DNA from: DASSUC01 sp035649895
GTDB lineage: Bacteria > Actinomycetota > Actinomycetes > Mycobacteriales > Micromonosporaceae
NCBI GenBank assembly: GCA_035649895.1
Contig: DASRIS010000098.1
Location: forward strand, 1-30,402
Direction of reading: 5' to 3'
Length of the DNA stretch: 30,402 nucleotides
Positions 7,742 to 15,929 of the stretch are shown in pieces. Both the position numbers and the translations under genes were made by a program. Position 1 is the stretch's first letter, and every line of letters starts with the position of its first letter. The notes beneath the pieces are model-generated. The model saw nothing but the letters and a program-made list of their open reading frames with translations. It was not told the origin of the DNA and ran no database searches.

Positions 7742-8760
7742 CCGGGCGGACGGTCCTGGTCACCGGGGCCAGCGGGGTGGTCGGCACCGCCCTGCTGCCG
7801 GCCCTCGCCGGCTACGACGTGGTCGCGGCCGGGTACCGGCGCCTGCCGGCCGGCTCCGACCGGGTGGTCCGGCTGGATGTCAACGCCCCGCTGCTGGGCC
7901 TGGACCCGGCCGCGTACCAGCGGCTCTGCGACGAGGTGGACGTGGTGGTGCACTCCGCCGCCATCGTGAACTTCTCCGCCGACCAGTCCGAGGTGGACCG
8001 GGTCAACATCGAGGGCCTCGGCCGGGTGATCGAGCTGGCCGCCGAGGCCGGCGCCCTGCTGGTGCACGTCAGCACGGCCTACACCTCCCGGTACGGCAAG
8101 GCGGGCGGCGGCGACCGGCTCGGCAGCACCAAGCTCGCCCCGCGCACCGACGAGTACGTCGCCTCCAAGTGGCTCGGCGAGCAGATGGTGCGCGACAGCG
8201 GGATCGACGCGGTGATCGTGCGCCCCGCCATCGTCACCGGCGACTCGCGCACCGGGCAGATCCGGCAGAACCAGGCGGTGCACCTGCTCGCCGAGTACCT
8301 GCTCACCGGCAAGCTGCCGTTCCTGCCGGCCAACCCCGGCACGTACCTGGACCTGGTCCCGCAGGACCTGGTGGCGCAGGGCGTGCGGGCGGTGCTCGAC
8401 GCGGGCCTGCGCAAGGGCGAGCTGTGGCTCACCGTCGGCCCGGCCGCGGTGCCCGTGGAGCGGTACCTCGAGCTGGTGGTCGAGGAGGGCCGCTCGGCCG
8501 GGATGAGCGTGCCACCGGTCCGGCTCGCCGACCCATCCATAGTGGACCGCCTGGTCCGCCCGGCGTTCGAGGACGTGGTGTCCAAAGAGGACCTGGCCCG
8601 GCTGGACAGCGTGGTGGCGGTGTGCGGGCTGGTCATCATCCCGGACCTGCTGCCCACCTCGTTCGGCGAGATCCCGGGCGGTCCGCAGCCGCTGACCACC
8701 GGCGAGGTCGAGGCGGCGTGGCGGGTGGCGCTGCGCCGGCTGATCCGGGACCTGCGCTAG
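7738..8760 (+). CDS. thioester-reductase-like NAD(P)-dependent dehydrogenase
   Basis: A 340-residue extended-SDR protein. A Rossmann GxxGxxG (VTGASGVVG) opens the protein. VVHSAAIVNFSA, a HVSTAYTS strand and the catalytic Tyr140/Lys144 pair in EYVASKWLGEQ, then IDAVIVRPAIVTGDSRTGQI, are typical of the thioester reductase / fatty acyl reductase branch (NAD-binding 4) rather than of sugar epimerases. Such enzymes reduce carrier-bound acyl thioesters to aldehydes. The coupled aminotransferase immediately upstream gives an aldehyde-to-amine pair, comparable in logic to the bifunctional TamH of tambjamine biosynthesis. Reduction of an acyl-CoA, or a different ketone, remains possible. Confidence 0.8.
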   Translation: MTGRTVLVTGASGVVGTALLPALAGYDVVAAGYRRLPAGSDRVVRLDVNAPLLGLDPAAYQRLCDEVDVVVHSAAIVNFSADQSEVDRVNIEGLGRVIELAAEAGALLVHVSTAYTSRYGKAGGGDRLGSTKLAPRTDEYVASKWLGEQMVRDSGIDAVIVRPAIVTGDSRTGQIRQNQAVHLLAEYLLTGKLPFLPANPGTYLDLVPQDLVAQGVRAVLDAGLRKGELWLTVGPAAVPVERYLELVVEEGRSAGMSVPPVRLADPSIVDRLVRPAFEDVVSKEDLARLDSVVAVCGLVIIPDLLPTSFGEIPGGPQPLTTGEVEAAWRVALRRLIRDLR

Positions 8761-8783
8761 ACGGAGCCGACGGAGGAGCTTTC

Positions 8784-9269
8784 ATGGAGTGTTCGGTCAT
8801 ACTGCACGCCCGGCTGCCCCGGGGCGAGGCGAAGCGGGCGTTCGACCGCCTCGCCGACTTCGCCGCCTATCCGGAGCTCACCGACACGGTACGCACGGTC
8901 GCCGTGAACACCCTGAGCCCGACCAGGGTGGAGTCCAAGTGGGAGGTCAACTTCCGCAAGGGCATCCTGGTCTGGTCCGAGCGCGACGAGATCGACCCGG
9001 TCGGCCGCCGGATCAGCTTCGAGCAGACCCGGGGCGACTTCGCCACGTTCACCGGCTCCTGGCTCGTCGTGGAGCAGGGCGCCGACGTACGGGTGGAGTT
9101 CGCAAGCCGGTTCGACCTCGGCATCGCCTCCCTGGCCACGCTGATCGACCCGGTCGCGTGCGCGGCCATGCGCGACGCGGTACGCGATATCCTGCTCGGG
9201 CTCTTCGGCAAGGACATCGAGGTCCGGGTCGTCGAGGCGGCGCCGGTGGGCCAGCCGACGCCCGGCTGA
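8784..9269 (+). CDS. SRPBCC-family (aromatase/cyclase-like) protein
   Basis: A 161-residue helix-grip protein of the COQ10/polyketide-cyclase type: an N-terminal strand, then RAFDRLADFAAYPELTDTV, an antiparallel sheet with SKWEVNFRKGILVWSERDEI, and a long C-terminal helix (AMRDAVRDILLGLFG). GGAGGAG 7 nt before the ATG sets the start. It is the third gene of the aminotransferase-reductase run, with a 23-nt gap. Proteins of this type bind and sometimes cyclise polyketide or prenyl chains. With only one PKS module visible, a chain-binding or imine-handling role is as likely as aromatase action. It is only distantly similar to the other SRPBCC protein at 4993-5502. Confidence 0.8.
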   Translation: MECSVILHARLPRGEAKRAFDRLADFAAYPELTDTVRTVAVNTLSPTRVESKWEVNFRKGILVWSERDEIDPVGRRISFEQTRGDFATFTGSWLVVEQGADVRVEFASRFDLGIASLATLIDPVACAAMRDAVRDILLGLFGKDIEVRVVEAAPVGQPTPG

Positions 9270-9396
9270 CCCAGCTGTGCCGCTGAAGGATGGTCCCGGC
9301 GGCCCGTAGCCGTACGACCTTGCCTGGGCCCACGCTTCCACGGTGCACGCGGGCCGGTCAGGAGCGCAGGAACAGATGTATGGCCGGCAGCACTGG

Positions 9397-9405
9397 TGCG
9401 ATACT
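9397..9405 (+). promoter_or_regulatory. extended -10 promoter, leaderless start
   Basis: TGCGATACT is an extended -10 (TGn followed by GATACT) whose last base lies 6 nt before the in-frame GTG at 9412. Transcription starting at or near that GTG would give a leaderless mRNA, common in actinomycetes. No good -35 is seen, which is usual for extended -10 promoters. Confidence 0.35.
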
Positions 9406-9411
9406 CGGCGT

Positions 9412-9789
9412 GTGCTGGAACGGCTACGTAAGGCTCTGGCGCGCATCGACGGGGTGGTCGAGAGCGAGTCCTACTTCACCGATGCTCCGGCGTTCTGGGG
9501 CAACGGCAAGGAGATCGCCCACTTCGAAGGCGAGTCGGTCGTGGACATCCGCCTGACCCGCAAGGAGATCCGCGACCGTCGGACCCAGCTGCGCGCCGAT
9601 CCCCGGGTGCGGCTGCGCCCCAGCAGCTCCGCGGACTGGCTCGCGGTGGAAGTGTGCGAGCCCGCGGACGAGACGTTCGTCATCGAGCTGGTGCGCGCGG
9701 CTGCCGAGGCCCACCGCGCCCCGCCGGGCACCACAGCCGCGCCGCCGCCCACCGGCACCTACCTCGCCCGCCGCCGCCAGTTCCATTGA
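9412..9789 (+). CDS. luciferase-domain-like (DUF5519-type) small protein
   Basis: A 125-residue protein with alternating short strands and helices: LRKALARIDGVVE, then FWGNGKEIAHFEGESVVDIRLTRKEI, DPRVRLRPSSSADWLAVEV and a closing helix. The layout resembles the small luciferase-family / DUF5519 proteins of actinobacteria, but this is recalled by eye and not firm. A Pro/Ala-rich tail follows. GTG at 9412 is preferred because of the extended -10 at 9397; ATG at 9376, preceded by AGGA, is the alternative and adds 12 residues. It follows the SRPBCC gene after about 140 nt and has its own promoter candidate, so its link with the biosynthetic genes is unclear. Confidence 0.6.
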   Translation: MLERLRKALARIDGVVESESYFTDAPAFWGNGKEIAHFEGESVVDIRLTRKEIRDRRTQLRADPRVRLRPSSSADWLAVEVCEPADETFVIELVRAAAEAHRAPPGTTAAPPPTGTYLARRRQFH

Positions 9790-9881
9790 GCCGTATTGGC
9801 TATTGCCGGCCTGCGCCACCAGCGCGTCACTCCTGCGGGGTGGCGCTCGGGCGGATGCGGGACGGGGATGTGTTGTGGGTT

Positions 9882-9987
9882 CTTATGCTCTGCACGATCT
9901 GCGCTAGCAGAGCTGGTATCTCAACCCGGGCCAGGCGGAAGCCGCACGTGTCCAGGCTCTGCTAGTGGCAATGGTGCAGAGCATAAG
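9882..9987. repeat. symmetric nested inverted repeat between convergent genes
   Basis: Outer arms of 14 bp are perfect: CTTATGCTCTGCAC at 9882-9895 and its reverse complement at 9974-9987. Inner arms of 10 bp are also perfect: CTAGCAGAGC at 9904-9913 and GCTCTGCTAG at 9956-9965. Both pairs share the same centre and are separated by exactly 8 nt on each side. The inner stem can extend by TGG/CCA past a one-base bulge, and the 42-nt loop holds a small GCGG/CCGC hairpin. It lies between the end of the gene at 9789 and the end of the PKS gene at 10062. A bidirectional terminator, a structured RNA or a small mobile palindrome would each fit. Confidence 0.75.
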
Positions 9988-10061
9988 GACGCGCACCACC
10001 CTCCGGCTGGTCATCCCTGAGGGGAGCGGAGGCCCGCTCCTTTCATCGCATGGCCGGCGTT

Positions 10062-13000
10062 CTAGCTGATCAGGTCGAAGAAGTCGTCGTCGGCCTTCTC
10101 TGCCGTGTCCGCCCTGCTGTCCACCTTGGACATGATCCGGTCGAGAGTGTCGGCGAGCCGCCTGCGGGCGATGGCGTCCATGCTGAGGTTCGCCAGGCCG
10201 GACTCCAGCCGGGTCAGCTCCTCCAGCATCCCCAGCGCCGTCGCCGCCTGCTGCGGCAGCAGCTCCGCCCGCAGGTGGGCGGCGAGCTCGGCCACGCTGG
10301 GGTGGTCGAAGACCAGGGTGGCCGACAGCTGCAGGCCCGTGGCCGCGGCGAGCCGGTTGCGCAGCTCCACCGCTGTCAGCGAGTCGAAGCCCAAGGCCGG
10401 CAGGGCACGCGACGCGTCCAGCTCCGCGGCTGACGCGTGGCCCAGGACCCGGGCGACCTCGGCGAGCACCAGCTCGCGCAGCACCCGCTCCTGCTCTGCG
10501 GGCGTCAGCGTGGGCAGCGTCGCGGCCAGCTCGGCCCCGCCCGACCCACCGGCCCCGCCGGCCCCGCCCGACCCACCGGCCCCGCCTGGGCCACCAGCGC
10601 CGCCGGCCGCGCTGGCGCGACGGGTGGACCGCGCGGTGACCAGGTCACGCAGCACCACCGGGACCGCCGCCACGTCCTCGCCGCCCAGCCGTGCCCGGTC
10701 GACCTCGGCCAGCACCAGCATCGGCGCCGCACTGCGCAGCGCGTCGTCCAGCAGCCGCAGCCCCCGCTCGGCGGTGAGCGGGGCGAGGCCGATGCCGCGC
10801 ATCCGGCGTAGGCCGGCCGCGCTGACCTGCTCCACCATCCCGCCCGGCTGCTCCCACAGCCCCCACGCCAGCGACTGGGCCGCCAGCCCGAGCCGGTGGC
10901 GGTGCTGGGCCAGCGCGTCCAGGTACGCGTTCGCCGCGGCGTACCCCGCCTGGCCCGGCGAGCCGAGCACGCCGGCGGCCGAGGAGAACAGCACGAACGC
11001 GGCGAGGTCCAGGCCCTTGGTCAGCTCGTGCAGCCGCCACGCCCCGTCGGCCTTGGCGCGCAGCACCGCACTGACCCGCTCCGGGGTCTGCGACTCCACC
11101 ACACCGTCGTCGAGCACCCCGGCCAGGTGCAGCACCGCGGTGAGCGGGCGCGCCGCGGGCACCGAGCCGAGCAGCTGCGCCAGGGCGGAAGGGTCGGCGA
11201 CGTCGCACGCGACGACCTGGACCGAGACCGCGCCCAGCTCCTCCAGCTCGCGTACCAGCTCGGCCGCACCGGGCGCACCCGGGCCGCGACGGCCGGCGAG
11301 CAGCAGGTGGCGTACCCCTTGGGTGGTCAGGTGCCGGGCCACCACCTGGGCGAGCGCACCGGTACCGCCGGTGATGAGGACCGTCCCCTCCGGGTCCCAG
11401 AGCAGCCCGGCTGCGTCCGGGGCGGGTTGGGCCGGGGCGAGGCGCGGCGCCAGCAGGCGCCCTTCACGGACCGCCAGCTGCGGCTCCCCGCTGCCCACGG
11501 CGACCAGCAGCGCCTGCCGGGAGGCGTCGGTGCCGTCCAGGTCGACCAGGGTGAACCGCCCGGGGTGCTCCGACTGCGCCGAGCGCACCAGCCCCCAGGC
11601 CGCCGCCTGGCCGAGGTCCTGCGGGGCGTCGCCGGCGGCGAGATGGCTGACCAGCACCAGCCGGGCCCGTCCCAGCCGCGGGTCGGCGAGCCACCGCTGC
11701 ACCAGGCCGAGCGCGGCGGCGACCGCCCCGTACGGTTCGTCGCCGCCGGGTGCGAGCTCGGCAAAGACCACATCGGGTACGCCGTTCGCCGCGCCGCCGG
11801 CCGCCCCGTCACCGGCCGCCGGCACCGCGCCGGCAAGCTCGTCGAGCCAGCCGGCCGACCCGGCCCACGGCTGTGCCTGCCCGACCGGCACCCAGCGCAG
11901 CTCGTAGCTGCCGCCGGGACGGCCGCCCGCGCCAGCGGCGAGCTGGTCGGTCGCGACCTGCCGCAGGGCCAGCTGCTGCACCGAGGCGACCGGCGCGCCG
12001 GTCGGGTCGGCCAGGGCCAGCGAGACCTGCTCCCCGCGCCTGGTCACCTTGACCCGCAGGGTGGTCGCGCCCGACGCGTGCAGGCTCAGGCCGGTCCAGG
12101 AGAACGGCAGCGCGACCCCGTCGCCGGGCTCCGCGGCGAGGCTGATCGGGTGCAGGGCGGCGTCCAGCAGGGCCGGGTGCAGCCCGAACTCGCCAGCCTG
12201 CTCCGCCAGCTCGCTCGGCAGGCTCACCTCGGCGAAGGTCTCGTCACCACGGCGCCAGGCCCGTTGTACGCCCTGGAACACCGGCCCGTAGCCGTACCCT
12301 CTGGCGTCCAGGTCCTGGTAGAAGCCGTTGACCGGGAGCGGCAGCGCGCCCGGCGGGGGCCAGAGCCTCAGCCGGGCCGGCGGGGTGGCCGAGCCGCTGG
12401 CGAGGGTCCCGGTGGCGTGGCAGGTCCACGCCTCGCCCGGGCGGCGGGCGTGGATGGTGAGCGCCCGACCGCCCTCGTGCGGCTCGGCGACCATCACCCG
12501 CAGCTCCACCCCGCCCTGCTCGGGCAGTGCCAGCGGCGCCTGCAGCAGCAGCTCCGCCACCTCGGCGCAGCCTGCCCGGTCGGCCGCGCGCAGCGCCAGC
12601 TCGGCCAGGAGCGCACCCGGCGCCACCACAACACCGCCGATGCGGTGGTCGGCGAGCCAGGGCTGTGCCGTCAGGGACAGCTCCCCGCTGAGCACCAGCC
12701 CCGGCTCACCCGTCTCACCGGGCAGCTCAACCGCCTCGCCCAGCAGCGGCTTGGCGGCGGGCGCGAGCCAGTAGCGGCGGCGCTGGAAGGGGTACGTCGG
12801 CAGGGGCGTCCACCGCCCGGTGCCGCCGGCCACCGCCGCCCAGTCGACATCAACCCCGCGTACGTACAGCTGGGCCAGGGCATCGCGTACGGACTCCGGC
12901 TCGCCGCGCCCGTCGCGCAGCAGCGGTACGGCCACCACGTCCGCGCTCGGCCCGCCCAGGCTCTCCAGCACGACCGCGCTGAGCCCGCCGCCGGGACCGA

Positions 13001-15782
13001 CCTCCAGGAACCTGGTCACCCCCTGCTCGCGTAGCCACTGCACGCTCTGCGCCAGGAGCACCGGCTGCCGCGCGTGCCGGGCCCAGTAGCCGGGCTCGAT
13101 CGCGTCCAGCGGCGCCCCGGTGAGGTTGGAGACGAGCGGGACCTGCGATGGCTCGTACCTGATGTCGCTCTCGGCCGCGGCGAGGTCGGCGAGCATCGGG
13201 TCCATGAGCGGCGAGTGGAACGCATGGCTGACCCGCAGCCGGGTGGTGCGCCGGCCCTGCGCGGCGAACGCCTCGGCCACCTGCGCCACAGCCTCCTCGG
13301 TGCCGGCGACCGTCACCGAGCGCGGGCCGTTGACCGCGGCCAGGCTGATCTCGTCCGCGCGCTGCTCCAGCAGCGGCGCGACCTCGTCGGGCGTGGCCTG
13401 GATAGCGACCATGGCGCCGCCCGGGGGGAGGGCCTGCATCAGCCGGCTCCGGACGGCGACCAGGCGGCAGGCGTCCGGCAGTGCCAGCGCACCGCTCGCG
13501 TGGGCCGCAGCGATCTCGCCGACCGAGTGCCCGAGCACGAAGCCCGGGTCCAGGCCCCACGCCCGCAGCTGCCGGAACAGCGCCACCTGGAGGGCGAAGA
13601 TCGCCGGCTGGGTATAGCCGGTCTGGTCGAGCAGGCTGGCGTCGCCCCCGATGATGTCCGCCAGCGGGCGGTCGAGGTGGCGGTCCAGCTCAGCGCAGAC
13701 CTCGTCCATGGCGGCGGCGAAGACCGGCGCGGTGGCGGCGAGGCCAGACCCCATGCCTGGCCGCTGACCGCCCTGGCCGGAGAAGACCAGCGCGAGCCGG
13801 CCGTCGGTGGCCGTGCCGGTGACCACCGCCAGGCTGTCCCGGCCCTCGGCGAGGTCGGCGAGGCCGGCCCGGTCGAGCACGACGGCGCGCTGCTCAAAGG
13901 GGGTACGGGCGGCAGCCGCGACGGCCACCTCGGCCGGCCGCAGCTCGGGGTGCCGGGACAGGTGCTCGAGCCAGCGGCGGGCCTGCTCGCGCAGGGCGGC
14001 GGCGGTGCGGGCGGAGACCGGCACCAGAGCCGCCTGGGCGGGCACCGCCCCGTCCGGCGCAGCCAGGCTGTCCGGCGCGGCCGGTGCCGGGTCATCGACG
14101 CGTGGCGCCTCCTCGATGACCAGGTGGGCGTTGGTGCCGCTGATGCCGAACGAGGAGACCGCGGCGCGACGCGGGCGGTCGCCGCGCGGCCACGGCTGCG
14201 CCTGCGTGAGCAGCGCCAGCGGGCCGGCCGACCAGTCCACGAACGGAGACGGCTCGTCAACGTGCAGCGTGCGCGGCAGCAGCTGGTGCCGTAGCGCCAG
14301 CACCATCTTGATCACCCCGGCCACGCCCGCGGCCGCCTGGGTGTGACCGATGTTGGACTTCACCGACCCCAGCCACAACGGCCGGTCCCGGCCGGCGCCG
14401 TACGCCGCCAGCAGCGCCTGGGCCTCGATCGGGTCGCCCAGCTTGGTGCCGGTGCCGTGCGCCTCGACCGCGTCCACCCCGGCCGGGTCCAGGCCGGCGT
14501 CGGCGAGCGCGTCGGCGACCAGCCGCTGCTGGGACGGGCCGTTGGGCGCGGTCAGGCCGTTGGACGCGCCGTCGGAGTTGACCGCGCTTCCGCGTACCAG
14601 CGCGAGGATGTGCCGCCCGTGCCGCCGGGCGTCCGAGAGCCGCTCCAGCACCAGCACGCCGGCCCCCTCGGCCCACCCGGTGCCGTCCGCCGCGCGTGCG
14701 AAGGACTTGCACCGCCCGTCCGGCGCCAGCCCGCGCTGCCGGCTGAACTCCGTGAAGACCAGCGGGGTCCCGATCACGGTGACCCCTCCGGCCAGCGCCA
14801 GGTCGCACTCTCCCGCGCGCAGCGACCGGACTGCCAGGTGCAGCGCCACCAGCGACGAGGAGCAGGCGGTGTCCACCGACACGGCCGGCCCTTGCAGCCC
14901 GAGGGTGTAGGCGACCCGGCCGGAGACGATGCTCGATGCGTTGCCGGCGAGCAGGAAGCCAGCCACCTCGGCCGGGATCTCGCCCAGGCGAGGCGAGTAG
15001 TCGCCAGCGATCACGCCGGCGAAGACCCCGGTACGGCTGCCCCGCAGGCGGTGCGGGGCGACCCCGGCGCGCTCCAGCGCCTCCCAGGCGATCTCGAGCA
15101 TCAGCCGCTGCTGCGGGTCGGTGGCGAGTGCCTCCCGGGGTGACATCCCGAAGAAGCCGGCGTCGAAGTCGCCCGCGTCGTAGAGGAACCCGCCGTCGCG
15201 CACGTACGAGGTGCCCGGATGGTCCGGGTCCGGGTTGAACAGCTCCGGGTCCCAGCCCCGGTCGGTGGGGAACGGTCCGATCCCGTCGTGCCCCTGCGAC
15301 AGGGCGGCCCAGAAGTCCTCCGGGGTGTCCGCCCCGCCCGGCAGCCGGCAGGCCATCCCGACGATGGCGACAGGTTCGCTGGAGGCGGCGACGACCGGCC
15401 CCGGGATGGTCGCCGCGGCAGCCGGTCGCCCGCCCGGCGCTCTGAGCTGTCCGGGCGTAGACGCCGCCTGCCCGGCCAGGGACGCCAGCTGCGCGGCGGC
15501 GGGCGCCGCGGGCGCCGCCTGTGCGGCCGGGGGCGCCATCTGCCCGGCCAGGTAGGTGGCGAGCGCGGCCGGCGTGGGGTAGTCGAAGGCCAGTGTGCCG
15601 GCCAGGTTGAGCCCGGTCGCGTCGGCCAGCCGCTCGGCGAGCTCGAGCGCGGAGAGCGAGTCGAAGCCCAGCTCGGCGAAGGCGGCGCCCGCTGGCACCG
15701 CGTCGACTGGCCGGCCCAGCACCGCGGCTGCCTCGGAGCGGATGAGATCCAACCACCGGTGCGCCTCGGGCCCACTCACCAC
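10062..15782 (-). CDS. type I modular PKS: ACP-KS-AT-DH-KR-ACP-docking
   Basis: About 1906 residues. The N-terminal ACP has its phosphopantetheine Ser in GFDSLSALE (near 15659). In the KS, Cys lies in VDTACSSS (near 14864), with EAHGTGT and KSNIGH. The AT has GHSVGE and HAFH, the malonyl-CoA pattern. The DH has HxxxGxxxxP (HRIGGVVVAP) and DAALHP, so it looks active. The KR has GGTGALA, an LDD motif (B-type) and catalytic Ser/Tyr/Asn, so it looks active. The second ACP has GFDSLTAVE. An acidic tail ending DDDFFDLIS looks like a docking element. There is no loading AT and no thioesterase. The predicted result is one C2 extension to an alpha,beta-alkene. The frame opens at 15851, but GTG codons at 15782/15779 follow GGGGGAG and are preferred. 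The divergent FAAL gene probably supplies the starter. Confidence 0.95.
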   Translation of the reverse strand: MVSGPEAHRWLDLIRSEAAAVLGRPVDAVPAGAAFAELGFDSLSALELAERLADATGLNLAGTLAFDYPTPAALATYLAGQMAPPAAQAAPAAPAAAQLASLAGQAASTPGQLRAPGGRPAAAATIPGPVVAASSEPVAIVGMACRLPGGADTPEDFWAALSQGHDGIGPFPTDRGWDPELFNPDPDHPGTSYVRDGGFLYDAGDFDAGFFGMSPREALATDPQQRLMLEIAWEALERAGVAPHRLRGSRTGVFAGVIAGDYSPRLGEIPAEVAGFLLAGNASSIVSGRVAYTLGLQGPAVSVDTACSSSLVALHLAVRSLRAGECDLALAGGVTVIGTPLVFTEFSRQRGLAPDGRCKSFARAADGTGWAEGAGVLVLERLSDARRHGRHILALVRGSAVNSDGASNGLTAPNGPSQQRLVADALADAGLDPAGVDAVEAHGTGTKLGDPIEAQALLAAYGAGRDRPLWLGSVKSNIGHTQAAAGVAGVIKMVLALRHQLLPRTLHVDEPSPFVDWSAGPLALLTQAQPWPRGDRPRRAAVSSFGISGTNAHLVIEEAPRVDDPAPAAPDSLAAPDGAVPAQAALVPVSARTAAALREQARRWLEHLSRHPELRPAEVAVAAAARTPFEQRAVVLDRAGLADLAEGRDSLAVVTGTATDGRLALVFSGQGGQRPGMGSGLAATAPVFAAAMDEVCAELDRHLDRPLADIIGGDASLLDQTGYTQPAIFALQVALFRQLRAWGLDPGFVLGHSVGEIAAAHASGALALPDACRLVAVRSRLMQALPPGGAMVAIQATPDEVAPLLEQRADEISLAAVNGPRSVTVAGTEEAVAQVAEAFAAQGRRTTRLRVSHAFHSPLMDPMLADLAAAESDIRYEPSQVPLVSNLTGAPLDAIEPGYWARHARQPVLLAQSVQWLREQGVTRFLEVGPGGGLSAVVLESLGGPSADVVAVPLLRDGRGEPESVRDALAQLYVRGVDVDWAAVAGGTGRWTPLPTYPFQRRRYWLAPAAKPLLGEAVELPGETGEPGLVLSGELSLTAQPWLADHRIGGVVVAPGALLAELALRAADRAGCAEVAELLLQAPLALPEQGGVELRVMVAEPHEGGRALTIHARRPGEAWTCHATGTLASGSATPPARLRLWPPPGALPLPVNGFYQDLDARGYGYGPVFQGVQRAWRRGDETFAEVSLPSELAEQAGEFGLHPALLDAALHPISLAAEPGDGVALPFSWTGLSLHASGATTLRVKVTRRGEQVSLALADPTGAPVASVQQLALRQVATDQLAAGAGGRPGGSYELRWVPVGQAQPWAGSAGWLDELAGAVPAAGDGAAGGAANGVPDVVFAELAPGGDEPYGAVAAALGLVQRWLADPRLGRARLVLVSHLAAGDAPQDLGQAAAWGLVRSAQSEHPGRFTLVDLDGTDASRQALLVAVGSGEPQLAVREGRLLAPRLAPAQPAPDAAGLLWDPEGTVLITGGTGALAQVVARHLTTQGVRHLLLAGRRGPGAPGAAELVRELEELGAVSVQVVACDVADPSALAQLLGSVPAARPLTAVLHLAGVLDDGVVESQTPERVSAVLRAKADGAWRLHELTKGLDLAAFVLFSSAAGVLGSPGQAGYAAANAYLDALAQHRHRLGLAAQSLAWGLWEQPGGMVEQVSAAGLRRMRGIGLAPLTAERGLRLLDDALRSAAPMLVLAEVDRARLGGEDVAAVPVVLRDLVTARSTRRASAAGGAGGPGGAGGSGGAGGAGGSGGAELAATLPTLTPAEQERVLRELVLAEVARVLGHASAAELDASRALPALGFDSLTAVELRNRLAAATGLQLSATLVFDHPSVAELAAHLRAELLPQQAATALGMLEELTRLESGLANLSMDAIARRRLADTLDRIMSKVDSRADTAEKADDDFFDLIS
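10533..10586. repeat. perfect 27-bp tandem duplication in the PKS linker
   Basis: Bases 10533-10559 and 10560-10586 are identical. On the coding strand they add two copies of a nine-residue Gly/Ala/Ser unit to the linker between the KR and the last ACP, within a longer run built on GGAGG and GGSGG. The linker is probably a flexible tether, and its length is likely to vary between strains by slippage. Confidence 0.85.
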
Positions 15783-15790
15783 GGCTCCCC

Positions 15791-15831
15791 CTTCGCGAAG
15801 ATGATCGACCGCATTCGTTACGTAGATCATC
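15791..15831. promoter_or_regulatory. palindromic operator-like sites in the PKS leader
   Basis: CTTCGCGAAG at 15791-15800 is a perfect 10-bp palindrome. It abuts an inverted repeat, GATGATC (15800-15806) and GATCATC (15825-15831), with 18 nt between the arms. Both lie just upstream of the preferred PKS start (15782), in the divergent region that also serves the FAAL gene. They may bind a dimeric regulator or shape the PKS leader RNA. No regulator gene inside the locus is an obvious partner. Confidence 0.3.
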
Positions 15832-15929
15832 GGGCCAGTTCGTCGCATCATTCTCTACCTGCGGCGTTAGATCACCACAGGGACCCAACTGTCGATCTCC
15901 CGATTCAAGAGCCACTAGTCTACGTCGAT

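Noticed and set aside
8784..9269. Aromatase/cyclase for an aromatic polyketide
   Set aside because: No minimal type II PKS or iterative aromatic PKS is present, so only the SRPBCC fold is claimed.
10896..13034. 712-codon plus-strand frame inside the PKS
   Set aside because: It is antisense to DH and KR domains with intact motifs, a typical long shadow in GC-rich DNA.
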